The notes under the pieces are model-generated. The model had not been told where the DNA came from, did no database searches, and saw only the letters and a program-made list of their open reading frames with translations. This document shows, piece after piece, positions 1 through 8,879 of a DNA stretch of 64,000 nucleotides. The first letter of the stretch is position 1. Each line of letters begins with the position of its first letter. The position numbers and the translations under genes were made by a program. Origin of the DNA: JAHEEL01 sp963785245 (GTDB lineage: Bacteria > Actinomycetota > Acidimicrobiia > Spongiisociales > UBA5794); the NCBI GenBank assembly GCA_963785245.1, contig CAWAUO010000017.1:85126-149125 (forward strand), in the 5' to 3' direction.

Positions 1-187
1 TGTCGACCTTCACCATTCGCTCGATGAACGGGACGATCATGTGGAATCCCGGGTCGACGGTCTTGCGATACCGCCCGAACCGTTCAATGAGACCTTGCTC
101 GTACTGCTGGACGATCTTGATGGCAAGCGCCACATAGATCACCAGGAGCACGATGAAGGCCAGGACGACTACTGCTGCTGCAGTCAT
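1..187 (-). CDS. SPFH/band 7 (stomatin-like) protein, N-terminal part
   Basis: Only the first 62 codons lie in the window; the gene runs off the left edge. The product begins with one hydrophobic segment (about residues 4-22) and continues into the start of an SPFH domain, with the typical text QQYEQGLIERFGRY and DPGFHMIVPF. SPFH proteins form oligomers on membrane microdomains and usually pair with an NfeD protein, and an NfeD-type gene lies directly upstream on the same strand. The start is ATG with a strong purine-rich ribosome site (GGAGAGAGGGAG) just before it. The family call is firm; the exact role is inferred. Confidence 0.9.
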   Translation of the reverse strand, partial: MTAAAVVVLAFIVLLVIYVALAIKIVQQYEQGLIERFGRYRKTVDPGFHMIVPFIERMVKVD

Positions 188-237
188 TGTTCTCCCTCTC
201 TCCTAGATGCTTTCACTCGATCTGATTGTTCTTGTGA

Positions 238-1026
238 CTATTCGGTTGTTGGCGGGATGGGCTTGACCACGAGTCGTGTCCCGCGGACTTCGACGACCTC
301 GACTCGTGCACCATTCGGGATCACGATGTCGGAATCGACGGCCGCACGCCACTCCTCGGTGCCCATCCGGACCATGCCGTTGGTGTCGAGGTACTTCACA
401 GGTTCGATGACCACGGCGAGCTTCCCGACGAATCGGTTGGCGCCGGCACGGGCTGCAACCGTGTCGTCCTGCTCCTTCTTGGCGAATCGCTGGAGCACCG
501 CCAGGAAGACGACCGAGATCACGACGAACGTGACCAGTTGGATCGGCACGGATACGCCGAGGAACGCGAGCACTGCGGCCGCGGCCGCTCCCACGGCGAA
601 TGGCAGGAGGAAGAAGCCCGCCGTGAAGAGCTCTCCGACGGCAAGCACCACGGCGGCACCGATCCAGATCCATCTCCATTGTTCAGCGTCCACGTCTGTT
701 CCTTTCGGTGCGAGGATCGCCACCGCCGCAAAGGCAGTGCCGATCAATCCAATGGTGAGCCCGATCCATATCGCGCTCGAGCCGCTCTTCTCATCTTCGG
801 GTGGGCGTGTCCTCACCGGGTTCCGGTATGCCGTGGCCCATTCTTCAGCGAACGCGGCGAGGTCTGGGCCGACGACGCTGTCGACAGACTGGCCGGCGGC
901 GACTGCTTCGTTGAGGTGATCATTCAGTTCGTCGCGGATTTCCGCGACGCGGTCGCTCGGCACTCCCGTGTCCCGCCAGTAGCGGGAGCACTCGGCCACG
1001 ACCTGGTCGATGCTGCGGTCACTCAT
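238..1026 (-). CDS. HAAS-domain / NfeD-like fusion membrane protein
   Basis: The N-terminal 80 or so residues are soluble and helical and resemble the HAAS/DUF1700 domain that usually accompanies PadR regulators. They are followed by about four membrane helices of NfeD type (GELFTAGFFLLPFAVGA) and a C-terminal OB-like segment (GKLAVVIEPVKY, then VEVVEVRGTRLVVKP). NfeD proteins work with SPFH proteins, and the SPFH gene is next. I chose the ATG at 1026 because it overlaps the padR stop by 8 bases and the GGAGG inside the padR end serves as its ribosome site; an ATG four codons upstream is less likely. The domain fusion is unusual. Confidence 0.85.
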   Translation of the reverse strand: MSDRSIDQVVAECSRYWRDTGVPSDRVAEIRDELNDHLNEAVAAGQSVDSVVGPDLAAFAEEWATAYRNPVRTRPPEDEKSGSSAIWIGLTIGLIGTAFAAVAILAPKGTDVDAEQWRWIWIGAAVVLAVGELFTAGFFLLPFAVGAAAAAVLAFLGVSVPIQLVTFVVISVVFLAVLQRFAKKEQDDTVAARAGANRFVGKLAVVIEPVKYLDTNGMVRMGTEEWRAAVDSDIVIPNGARVEVVEVRGTRLVVKPIPPTTE

Positions 1027-1354
1027 GCTCACCTCCATTCAGTATGGTCGACACTCCGGTGCTCAAGTCCTTCCACTCGCCCGACCACTCGTCCAGGCGT
1101 TCTCGTCCGGTCGGAACGATCCGGTAGTACTTCCTCGGGGGGCCGCTCCCGTCCGCCTCGACGAAGTATCCCTCGACGAGACCGGCCTTCTGGAGTCGGG
1201 AGAGCGTCGGGTAGATGCTGCCGTCGCTCACGAGTTGGAGGCCCCGGTCCTTCAGCTTGGCCGCCATCTCGTATCCGTAGCTCGGCTCCTCTGCGATCAG
1301 CGAGAGTAGGCACATGTCGAGCACCCCTTTGAGGAGCTGTGAATTGTGGTCCAC
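1019..1354 (-). CDS. PadR family transcriptional regulator
   Basis: The 111-residue product is a classic PadR winged helix: LLKGVLDMCLLSLIAEEPSYG, then YPTLSRLQKAGLV and PPRKYYRIVPTGRERL. PadR proteins are dimeric repressors that often control a membrane protein encoded next door. The gene starts at GTG and overlaps the downstream HAAS-NfeD gene by 8 bases, so the two are translationally coupled. The AT-rich promoter upstream holds a partial inverted repeat, so autoregulation is likely but inferred. Confidence 0.93.
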   Translation of the reverse strand: MDHNSQLLKGVLDMCLLSLIAEEPSYGYEMAAKLKDRGLQLVSDGSIYPTLSRLQKAGLVEGYFVEADGSGPPRKYYRIVPTGRERLDEWSGEWKDLSTGVSTILNGGEHE

Positions 1355-1387
1355 GTCCGGCTCCCTCCAAGTCTTGCGATGTTAGAT

Positions 1388-1416
1388 ATTGTGTTTCATA
1401 GAATACCTTGTATCAA
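1388..1416 (-). promoter_or_regulatory. Promoter of the padR-NfeD-SPFH operon
   Basis: On the minus strand TTGATA (1416-1411) and CACAAT (1393-1388) are separated by 17 bases and end about 33 bases before the padR GTG. The segment 1384-1425 is strikingly AT-rich for this genome. GATATTGTG and CATATATC make an imperfect inverted repeat across it, a plausible PadR operator. Confidence 0.5.
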
Positions 1417-1521
1417 CATATATCATGGATTGGGTGGGTTGGCAAGGTGGTTTCGCCGGATGGCCCCCGAGGGGACCGACCGACCGTGGCCCCACACTCG
1501 TGCCGATGCGGTACGTGCTGA

Positions 1522-2448
1522 TCAACCGTCGAACCCGCACTCCGGCCGCCACTCGGACTCGCCGAAGACCTCAACCAGGAGCGAGGAGAGCGACGGGTCA
1601 TACGCACGGAGTTCGTCGCGGGTGTCGATTTGGTTGTGGACCTGGTCCTTCTCGTCCTTCTCTTCGTTGTTGACGTCGAAGAACGACTGGACGCCCTCCG
1701 CCCAGTACATGTCGGAGTTCACTTCGGCGACGGTGTTGCGCCAGAGGTCGGCGGCGATGGCGCGGTTGTAGGCATCCTCGATCTCACGGTTGAGCGTCGG
1801 GTCGACGGCGGCGATCCCGAAGCGTCGCATCGACCAGCCGAAGTCACGGACGAACATGTCCTCGCCTTCGTAGCGGTCGGACTCGAGGCACAGCAGGTTC
1901 TCCTCGGCGCCGGCAGGGACCGGTATCTCTTCCGTACCGGGGAACGATCGCCCGAGCCGGTTCCAGTCGGTCCCGGGATGGATCGAGTAGAGCTCCTCAA
2001 AGTCCGGAAGGGTGGTGATGCGCTGGTCTCGGCCGATGATTGCGACATGCTCGACCGAGGACGCAAGGGCGGCGGCGATGTCCGGGCGAGACGCGAGCAT
2101 CGCGGCCATGCGGTCGGCCGCGGCTTCGAGAGCGCCGGAGACCACCGGGTCCCCGGCAACGATCGCGATGCCCGTCTGCTCGCAGGTCTCTCGGTAGAAG
2201 TCCTCGTCGGTCCCAACCGATCGGACGATGCACTCCGATTGAGGAACGGTGGTGGTGGTCGTGGAGGACGTTGTGGAGGTGGTTGTGCTGTCACGGACCG
2301 CCGTCGTGGTTGTCTCGATCGTGGTGGTGGTCGACATCGCATCGAACGTGGTCGACGTCGAGGATGCGTCGTTCCCTACATTCAATTGACAGCCGGCAGC
2401 GGCGAGTGCTGCCGTTGCCAACACCACAATGGATCGGAGGGTCTTCAT
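1522..2448 (-). CDS. Lipoprotein with a decayed metallopeptidase-like domain
   Basis: The 308-residue product has a lipoprotein signal peptide (lipobox AAGC at about residues 17-20), a Thr/Ser-rich linker to about residue 70, then a globular domain. The C-terminal half (ENLLCLESDRYEGEDMFV, AADLWRNTVAEVNS, YWAEGVQSFFDV, RDELRAYDPSLSSLL) matches, from memory, a family whose active members carry an HEFAH zinc motif after GEDI/ILV. Here that position reads VRDFGWSM, with both histidines and the glutamate replaced. It is probably an exported, non-catalytic protein that binds rather than cleaves. TAGCAT nine bases before the ATG suggests a leaderless transcript. Confidence 0.7.
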   Translation of the reverse strand: MKTLRSIVVLATAALAAAGCQLNVGNDASSTSTTFDAMSTTTTIETTTTAVRDSTTTSTTSSTTTTTVPQSECIVRSVGTDEDFYRETCEQTGIAIVAGDPVVSGALEAAADRMAAMLASRPDIAAALASSVEHVAIIGRDQRITTLPDFEELYSIHPGTDWNRLGRSFPGTEEIPVPAGAEENLLCLESDRYEGEDMFVRDFGWSMRRFGIAAVDPTLNREIEDAYNRAIAADLWRNTVAEVNSDMYWAEGVQSFFDVNNEEKDEKDQVHNQIDTRDELRAYDPSLSSLLVEVFGESEWRPECGFDG

Positions 2449-2582
2449 CGGATCGGGATGCTACGACCGATTGCCGGCCAATGGATATCGGAGCGAATGG
2501 CGCACGGTTGGACGGTGGGCGGCTATCTTGAGAGCGGGCATTACGGGCGGCTGTCCATGCAGCCGAACGAACAGGTAGGAAG

Positions 2583-3863
2583 ATGCGGTCACGCCATGAC
2601 CGGATCCTCGATCTCGCCGAGCGCAGGCTGAGCCTCGGAGTCGAGCGCGGGTTGATCCAACGACGGATTGAAGACGAGAAACTCGACGGGGCGATCATCA
2701 CGCTCGACGGGGCGAAACTCGTCGATTTCAGCTCGTGTGCATATCTCGGCGTGAACCGAGATCCCCGCCTCAAAGCCGGTGCGATAGAGGCTGTCCAGCG
2801 ATTCGGGACTTCCTACTCCTCCTCGCCAACGTACACGGCGCTCGGACTGTACGACGAACTCGAGGCCCAGCTGCGTGACATGACCGGTGCCGTAGTCGCC
2901 ATCCCTCAAACGACGACGCTGGCTCACCTGGCCGCGCTACCGATCCTGGTCGGGCCAGAGGATCTCGCCCTCGTCGACGCCCAGACTCACGACTCGGTGC
3001 AGCTCGCTGCTGCGGCGTTGCGGGGGAACGGCGTCACGGTCGAAGTGGTGCCGCACAACGACATGAATGCATTGCGGACGACGCTCGATGCCCGAGCGGG
3101 GCTGTATCACAGGGTCTGGTACCTCGCCGACGGGATCTACTCGATGTACGGCGACACGGCTCCGGTCGTTGCGATAGCTGGCCTTCTGGGTGCCTACGAG
3201 AACCTTCACTTGTACTTCGATGATGCTCATGGATTTGGGTGGCAAGGACTCCATGGACGCGGCCATGTTCTGAACGAGGTTCCGATTCACCCGCGAATGG
3301 TTGTGGCTGCCGGCCTGTCCAAGTCGTTCGGCACGCTGGGTGCGGTGCTCGCGTTCGGCGATCCCGCTGCAGCTCGAAGGGTGCGCCTCACCGGTGGTCC
3401 TCTGACCTTCTCCGGACCCGTACCGCCGGCTGCTCTCGGCGCCGCCGTCGAATCTGCTGCCATCCACCTTTCCGACGAACACGCCGAGCGGCAGGCGCGT
3501 CTTATCGCCGACATAGCCGCCTGCCGTTCCGAGATCGTTGACCGGCAGTTGCCGGTGTTATCCCTCGACATGACACCGATTTGGTACATTCGGATTGGCG
3601 GACCGGAGAGTGTGGCGGAAATGGTTGTTCGCCTGATGAAAGACGGCTACTACTTGAACGCAGCCACCTACCCGGCCGTGCCGTTGGGCTACGGGGGAAT
3701 CCGTTTCACTCAGACCCTCCACAACACTCGCGAACAGACCCTTGGACTCCTGGATGCCATTGCGCACCATCTTCCGGCTGTGGCCTCCGATCTCGAGGTT
3801 GTTGTCGACCTTCGGGATGAGTCCGATCTCCTGGTGGAGTCCCCCGATCCCGCCACCACATGA
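2583..3863 (+). CDS. Alpha-oxoamine synthase family PLP enzyme
   Basis: A fold-type I PLP enzyme of the 8-amino-7-oxononanoate synthase / serine palmitoyltransferase / 2-amino-3-ketobutyrate ligase group. Visible motifs are VDFSSCAYLGVNRDPRL near the N-terminus, DDAHGFGWQGLHGRG (the Asp that holds the pyridine nitrogen), and LSKSFGTLGAV with the Schiff-base lysine. The family condenses an amino acid with an acyl thioester. At 426 residues it is slightly longer than AONS (about 390). No biotin or sphingolipid genes are nearby, so the substrate is unknown. The ATG directly follows AGGAAG, a very short spacing for a ribosome site. Confidence 0.8.
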   Translation: MRSRHDRILDLAERRLSLGVERGLIQRRIEDEKLDGAIITLDGAKLVDFSSCAYLGVNRDPRLKAGAIEAVQRFGTSYSSSPTYTALGLYDELEAQLRDMTGAVVAIPQTTTLAHLAALPILVGPEDLALVDAQTHDSVQLAAAALRGNGVTVEVVPHNDMNALRTTLDARAGLYHRVWYLADGIYSMYGDTAPVVAIAGLLGAYENLHLYFDDAHGFGWQGLHGRGHVLNEVPIHPRMVVAAGLSKSFGTLGAVLAFGDPAAARRVRLTGGPLTFSGPVPPAALGAAVESAAIHLSDEHAERQARLIADIAACRSEIVDRQLPVLSLDMTPIWYIRIGGPESVAEMVVRLMKDGYYLNAATYPAVPLGYGGIRFTQTLHNTREQTLGLLDAIAHHLPAVASDLEVVVDLRDESDLLVESPDPATT

Positions 3864-3901
3864 TCGCTACATCCCGAGTGCATCTGTGCCGATAGAAGGG
3901 C

Positions 3902-5620
3902 ATGCACGTAGCTAGGCCGTGGATACCGACACGGGAGGCGGTTCATGTGCCGTGGTATGCCACGGCCGCTTTCGTGGTGATCGTCATCGCGGCTGTGGCT
4001 GCCGTGTTTGGTGGGCCGAGTGTCGCGCGCAATGTCGCTCCGATCGGCATCCTGGTCGGCGACGCCGTTGCGGGCGTCATCTTCGTCCGCCGTTCCAGGC
4101 ATCTCCGCGGTGCCGAGAGGCGAGCATGGACCTTGGTGGGTGTCGGCCTTGCAACGGCTTCAACTGGGATCGCCATCCTCGCTCTGCAGGAAGTGGTCTT
4201 CGGAGACACTCCGACATTCGGCATCTCCGACGTCTGCTTCATCATTGGCTACTTGGTAATCCTCCTTGGCATTGCATCCCTTCCCCACACCGACGGCGAC
4301 CCACTCCAGCGGACCCGCATCGCGCTGGATGGGGTCATCGGGGCGGTGTCGATCGGTGCGTTGTCGTGGGTCTTCATCCTCGAGCCGATCATGGTCGGAT
4401 TGGACGATGCGCCCCTCACCGATCGCATCTTTGGAACTCTGTATCCGCTCGTCGATGTTGCCGTCATCATCGTTGTGATGATTGTCACCATTCGGAGGTC
4501 GGCGCTGCGATTCGACCTCCGCTTGTTCCTGTTTATCGGCGCCGTCCTCCTCCAGGGGATCGCTGATGTGAGCTACCTCGTGGAAGGGGCTGGCAGGAAC
4601 TTCGCGGAAGCCGAACCTCTCTTTGTTGCCTATCTCGGTGCCGCCGCCCTGTTCCTGATCACAGGTCTTGTGGTGGATCGCGAACCTCCCGCGAGGGAGT
4701 ATGCGGACCGTCGAGTCCCCTTCTGGACGATGCTGATCCCGTACACATTCGCAGCGGTGATGGTCTCGGTATTGAGCATCGAGATCTGGGAAGGGACGAT
4801 CACATCAGGGGACCGCGTTCTCCTGGTCGCCACGATTGCGGTCGCCATACTCGTCATTGCTCGTCAAGGCATTTCCATTCGCGAGAATCGGAGGGTCGTC
4901 GAGCGCGAGCGTTCCGATCTCGTTTCCTCGATCTCTCACGAACTCCGAACTCCGCTGACCGCGACGGTTGGTTTTGTAGCGATTCTGCAGGAAGACCCGA
5001 AACTCGACCTTGCAGACCGGATCGAGATGATCGATGTCGTGATGGAGCAGACGGCGTACCTTGAGCGTATCGTTCAGGATCTGCTCCTGCTTGCTCACGA
5101 CGAGCCAGGCCAGATGACGCTCAGGACGGCCGAGTGGCGTATCGAACCGCTCGTCGAGAGCGCGATCATCTCATCGGGGATCGGCCGTGGTGGTGTTGAG
5201 ACGGAGGTTCAACCAGGTCTCACTGCAGTCGTGGACGCAGATCGTGTCCAACAGATTCTGGTGAACCTGTTGTCCAACGCGCGCCGCTACGGCGGGGACG
5301 AGACTGCCGTGGTGGCACGGGTGGTCAACGGTCGCCTGGTCATCGAGGTACATGACTCCGGTCCCGGGGTACCAAAGAAGTACGAGCTGACGATCTGGGA
5401 TCGATTCGAACGAGGCCCCAATCGCTACAACGCGGTCGTCCCCGGTACAGGAATTGGGCTCGCCATGGTGAAGAACATCGCGGTGGCACACGGTGGTCGG
5501 GCGTCGTACCGGAAGTCGGAACGCCTTGGCGGTGCATGCTTCGTGGTCGAGTTCGCAGTCGAGGTAGCGGAACCGGAACCGATCGCCATCGTACAACAGA
5601 GCACGATGGCGATCGGCTGA
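3902..5620 (+). CDS. Membrane sensor histidine kinase (orphan)
   Basis: The 572-residue product has about nine hydrophobic segments in residues 15-325 and no obvious extracellular domain, then a HisKA dimerisation helix with phospho-acceptor His346 (SSISHELRTPL). The ATPase domain follows with an N box (QQILVNLLSNARRYGG), G1 (DSGPGVP), F (WDRFERG) and G2 (GTGIGLAMVK). It should autophosphorylate and pass phosphate to a response regulator, but none is encoded nearby. The multi-helix sensor suggests it reads a membrane or redox state. The ATG follows GAAGGGC. Confidence 0.9.
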   Translation: MHVARPWIPTREAVHVPWYATAAFVVIVIAAVAAVFGGPSVARNVAPIGILVGDAVAGVIFVRRSRHLRGAERRAWTLVGVGLATASTGIAILALQEVVFGDTPTFGISDVCFIIGYLVILLGIASLPHTDGDPLQRTRIALDGVIGAVSIGALSWVFILEPIMVGLDDAPLTDRIFGTLYPLVDVAVIIVVMIVTIRRSALRFDLRLFLFIGAVLLQGIADVSYLVEGAGRNFAEAEPLFVAYLGAAALFLITGLVVDREPPAREYADRRVPFWTMLIPYTFAAVMVSVLSIEIWEGTITSGDRVLLVATIAVAILVIARQGISIRENRRVVERERSDLVSSISHELRTPLTATVGFVAILQEDPKLDLADRIEMIDVVMEQTAYLERIVQDLLLLAHDEPGQMTLRTAEWRIEPLVESAIISSGIGRGGVETEVQPGLTAVVDADRVQQILVNLLSNARRYGGDETAVVARVVNGRLVIEVHDSGPGVPKKYELTIWDRFERGPNRYNAVVPGTGIGLAMVKNIAVAHGGRASYRKSERLGGACFVVEFAVEVAEPEPIAIVQQSTMAIG

Positions 5621-5653
5621 TCGATTGCCCCCTCCCGTCGGGTTCGGCGGCGG

Positions 5654-8236
5654 CTAGAGCGACCTGAACCCGAGGGCGTCACCGTCGACGATCACCGCGA
5701 TCGTGTCACCGTCCCGGAACGTACCGTCCAGGAGTGCCAGCGACAGCGGATCGGCGATCGCCGTCTGGAGCAGGCGCTTCAGCGGCCGCGCTCCGTAGAC
5801 CGGGTCGTAGCCGTTCTCGGTCAGCCAGTCGGCTGCCTCGGCCGACAGTTCGAGTGTGATGCGCCGGTCGGCGAGTCGTCCCGTGAATCCGCTGAACTGG
5901 ATTGCGGCGATCTCGCGCAGGTTCTCCTTCGACAGTCGGTGGAAGACGATGACGTCATCGATCCGGTTGAGGAACTCCGGGCGGAAGTGCGCCCGGACCG
6001 CGTCCATCACGCGGTCTCGGATTACCTCTTCAGGCAGGTCCGGATCGATGAACTCCGATCCGAGGTTGGAGGTCATGATCAACACGGTGTTCGAGAAGTC
6101 AACGGTGCGGCCCTGCCCGTCGGTCAGGCGACCGTCGTCGAGCAACTGGAGCAACGTGTTGAACACGTCCGGGTGCGCCTTCTCGACCTCGTCGAGGAGG
6201 ATGACGGCGTAGGGGCGCCTCCGGACCGCCTCGGTGAGTTGGCCCCCCTCGTCGTACCCGACGTATCCCGGAGGCGCGCCGATGAGGCGGCTCACCGAGT
6301 GCTTCTCCATATACTCCGACATGTCGATACGGACCATCGCCCGCTCGTCATCGAAGAGGAAGCCCGCAAGGGCACGTGCAAGCTCGGTCTTGCCGACACC
6401 GGTCGGTCCCAGGAACAGGAACGAGCCGATGGGACGGTTCGGATCGGACAGGCCCGCCCGTGACCGCCGGATCGCGTTGGCGACCGACGACACCGCGTCG
6501 TCTTGTCCCACGACGCGCTCATGAAGGTGGTCTTCGAGTCGCACTAGCTTCTGGACCTCACCCTCCATCAACTTCGAGACCGGGATACCGGTCCAGCGGC
6601 TGACGACCTCTGCAACATCCTCGTCGTCGACCTCTTCCTTGAGCATCTTTGTGTGGGCTTGGAGGTCCTCGAGCCTCACCTGGCGGTCGGAGAGTTCACG
6701 CTCCAGGTCCGGGAGGGTCCCGTACCGAAGCTGCGCTGCCTGTTCGAGATCGCCGTCACGCTCCGCGCGATCCGCCGATGCCCGCGTCTCCTCGATCGAG
6801 TGCTTTGTGCCGCGGATGCCGTCGATGGCGTCCTTCTCGAGCTGCCAGTGAGCGCTGAGCGTGTCCAGGTCTTCCCCCAGATTTGCGAGTTCCTGCTCGA
6901 TCGCGTCGAGTCGGGCACGCGACGCGTCGTCGGTCTCCTTGGTCAGCGCCTGACGCTCGATCTCGAGCTGGCGACGGCGACGCGTCAACTCATCGATCTC
7001 CTCCGGCATCGAGTCGATCTCGATCCTGAGGCGCGATGCGGCCTCGTCGACCAGGTCGATCGCCTTGTCCGGGAGCAAGCGTCCGGTGATGTAGCGGTCG
7101 GACAACACCGCCGCGGCGACGAGGCCGGCATCGGTGATTCGCACCCCGTGGTGCACCTCGTAGCGCTCCTTGAGTCCACGCAGGATGCCAATCGCGTCCT
7201 CCACCGATGGGGGCTCGACCAGTACGGGCTGGAAGCGCCGCTCCAACGCCGAGTCCTTCTCGATGTACTTGCGGAATTCGTCGAGCGTGGTCGCTCCGAT
7301 GAGGCGTAGCTCGCCTCGGGCCAGCATCGGCTTCAGCATGTTCGAAGCGTCCACCGAGCCTTCCGAGGCCCCTGCACCGACGATCGTGTGCATCTCGTCG
7401 ATGAACGTGATGATGCGGCCTTCCGCAGCCTGGATCTCTGCGAGGACGGCCTGGAGGCGCTCCTCGAACTCGCCGCGGTACTTCGCGCCGGCGACCAGGC
7501 TGGACATGTCGATCGCGATGATGCGCCGGTTCTTCAGGCCCTCCGGCACGTCACCGTCGACGATTCGCTGCGCAAGGCCTTCCACGATGGCGGTCTTCCC
7601 GACACCGGGTTCGCCGATCAGCACCGGGTTGTTCTTCGTGCGGCGTGAGAGAACCTGGATGGTCCTGCGAATCTCCTCGTCACGGCCGATGACCGGATCG
7701 AGCTTGCCCTGCTGGGCGAGTTCGGTGAGGTTGCGTCCGTATTTGTCCAGGGGAGCGAAGGTGTCCTCCGGATTCTGCGAGGTAATCCGCTGACTGCCGC
7801 GAACGTCGGCGAGGACTCCGAGCATCGCATCCTTCGTCATCCCCAGTCCTCGGAGCAGGTCACCGACCGAGTCGTCGGATGCCGCGAGGGCAAGGAGGAT
7901 GTGTTCGACGGACAGATAGTCATCCTTGAGGGCGCCCCGTTCTGCGTCGGCGCGGTCCAGGATCTCGAGGGTGGCAGGGGAGAACGAGACATCGCCACCG
8001 CCGACCACCGACGGGATGGCGGTGAGGGCGCGATCGAGCGGTCCGGTCACGTCCGTCGCGTGGATCCCGAGACCCGCCATGATCGGGTAGATGAGGCCGT
8101 CCGTCTGTGAGAGCAGACCGGCGAGGAGGTGGGTGGGTTCCACATACGGGTGGTTACGCTGCGTTGCGAGTTCCCGGCCCGCGAGCGTGGCTTGTTGCGA
8201 TTTCTGCGTGAAACTGTTGAAGTCCATGGTGTCCAT
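5654..8236 (-). CDS. clpB: ATP-dependent chaperone ClpB
   Basis: The 860-residue product has the full ClpB order: N-domain repeats (HPYVEPTHLLAGLL), first AAA+ module with Walker A GEPGVGKTA, the coiled-coil middle domain (about 400-530), second AAA+ module with GPTGVGKTE and the sensor-2 region (VYGARPLKR). ClpB hexamers extract polypeptides from aggregates together with DnaK. The C-terminus lacks a ClpP-binding IGF loop, which separates it from ClpA/ClpC. The first ATG at 8236 is used here; an ATG three codons later is equally possible. An inverted repeat upstream may be its stress operator. Confidence 0.97.
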   Translation of the reverse strand: MDTMDFNSFTQKSQQATLAGRELATQRNHPYVEPTHLLAGLLSQTDGLIYPIMAGLGIHATDVTGPLDRALTAIPSVVGGGDVSFSPATLEILDRADAERGALKDDYLSVEHILLALAASDDSVGDLLRGLGMTKDAMLGVLADVRGSQRITSQNPEDTFAPLDKYGRNLTELAQQGKLDPVIGRDEEIRRTIQVLSRRTKNNPVLIGEPGVGKTAIVEGLAQRIVDGDVPEGLKNRRIIAIDMSSLVAGAKYRGEFEERLQAVLAEIQAAEGRIITFIDEMHTIVGAGASEGSVDASNMLKPMLARGELRLIGATTLDEFRKYIEKDSALERRFQPVLVEPPSVEDAIGILRGLKERYEVHHGVRITDAGLVAAAVLSDRYITGRLLPDKAIDLVDEAASRLRIEIDSMPEEIDELTRRRRQLEIERQALTKETDDASRARLDAIEQELANLGEDLDTLSAHWQLEKDAIDGIRGTKHSIEETRASADRAERDGDLEQAAQLRYGTLPDLERELSDRQVRLEDLQAHTKMLKEEVDDEDVAEVVSRWTGIPVSKLMEGEVQKLVRLEDHLHERVVGQDDAVSSVANAIRRSRAGLSDPNRPIGSFLFLGPTGVGKTELARALAGFLFDDERAMVRIDMSEYMEKHSVSRLIGAPPGYVGYDEGGQLTEAVRRRPYAVILLDEVEKAHPDVFNTLLQLLDDGRLTDGQGRTVDFSNTVLIMTSNLGSEFIDPDLPEEVIRDRVMDAVRAHFRPEFLNRIDDVIVFHRLSKENLREIAAIQFSGFTGRLADRRITLELSAEAADWLTENGYDPVYGARPLKRLLQTAIADPLSLALLDGTFRDGDTIAVIVDGDALGFRSL

Positions 8237-8285
8237 TCCGTTGAAGTTCGAGGTCGCTCCTAGTTCAACACCAAGGGTGATGTGA

Positions 8286-8313
8286 TTGTGCCAGAAAACT
8301 TGAGTCTTATACT
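8286..8313 (+). promoter_or_regulatory. Promoter of the methyltransferase gene
   Basis: TTGTGC (8286-8291) and TATACT (8308-8313) are 16 bases apart. The -10 matches the sigma-70 consensus at five of six positions and lies 27 bases before the GTG start. It sits inside the inverted repeat shared with clpB. Confidence 0.55.
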
Positions 8314-8326
8314 ATCAGTTTTCAAG
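8299..8326. promoter_or_regulatory. HAIR-like inverted repeat between clpB and the divergent methyltransferase
   Basis: CTTGAGT (8299-8305) and TTTCAAG (8320-8326) form an inverted repeat with 14 bases between arms. A nested perfect repeat GAAAACT (8294-8300) / AGTTTTC (8317-8323) overlaps it. The HspR operator HAIR is CTTGAGT-N7-ACTCAAG, so one half-site is exact but the spacing is 7 bases longer. It covers the -10 of the plus-strand promoter, so a bound protein could control both genes. Confidence 0.45.
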
Positions 8327-8340
8327 CCGTGGGGTGAGCG

Positions 8341-8811
8341 GTGACGTTCTCCGATCGCGGTGGGTGGTGGGTGCTTGCCCAACTGGGTCTGTTCGCGCTG
8401 TACGTCTACGCCCTCGTCGGGACCGACTCCCTCACCGAGGGCTTCGGACTCGGCTTTGCCCGTATCACCGGCGTCGTCACGCTGGTGATTGGCATCGGCA
8501 TCGGGGCGTGGTCGATGGTCATCCTCGGCAAGGACCTCACGATCTTCCCGCATCCGGTGGAGGAGGCCACGCTCGTCGACGAGGGGCCGTACCGACTCGT
8601 GCGACACCCGATCTACTTCGGCGTCATCCTCGGCGCTGTCGGGCTGGCGCTCGCGTTCGCGAATCCGGCCACGGTGATCGTCTCGCTCGTGTTCATCCCG
8701 TTCTTCATGGCGAAGACCGGATTCGAGGAGGACCGACTCGTCGAGAACGTCCCCGGCTACCGGGAGTATCGATCGGCGATCCCGTACCGCATCATTCCGC
8801 GGGTCATGTAG
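8341..8811 (+). CDS. Isoprenylcysteine carboxyl methyltransferase family membrane protein
   Basis: The 156-residue product has about four membrane segments and the ICMT/PEMT cofactor region GPYRLVRHPIYFGVILGAVG, followed by FEEDRLVENVPGYREYR. The family transfers methyl groups from SAM to membrane substrates; bacterial members have mostly unknown substrates. The GTG start follows GGGGTGAG. It is divergent from clpB and shares its regulatory region. Confidence 0.85.
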   Translation: MTFSDRGGWWVLAQLGLFALYVYALVGTDSLTEGFGLGFARITGVVTLVIGIGIGAWSMVILGKDLTIFPHPVEEATLVDEGPYRLVRHPIYFGVILGAVGLALAFANPATVIVSLVFIPFFMAKTGFEEDRLVENVPGYREYRSAIPYRIIPRVM

Positions 8812-8879
8812 TCGCGCCCGGCGGAAATGCACGGACCGCTTCGTGCGTTGAAGCGGCGAACCGACCAGGGAGCCGACGA

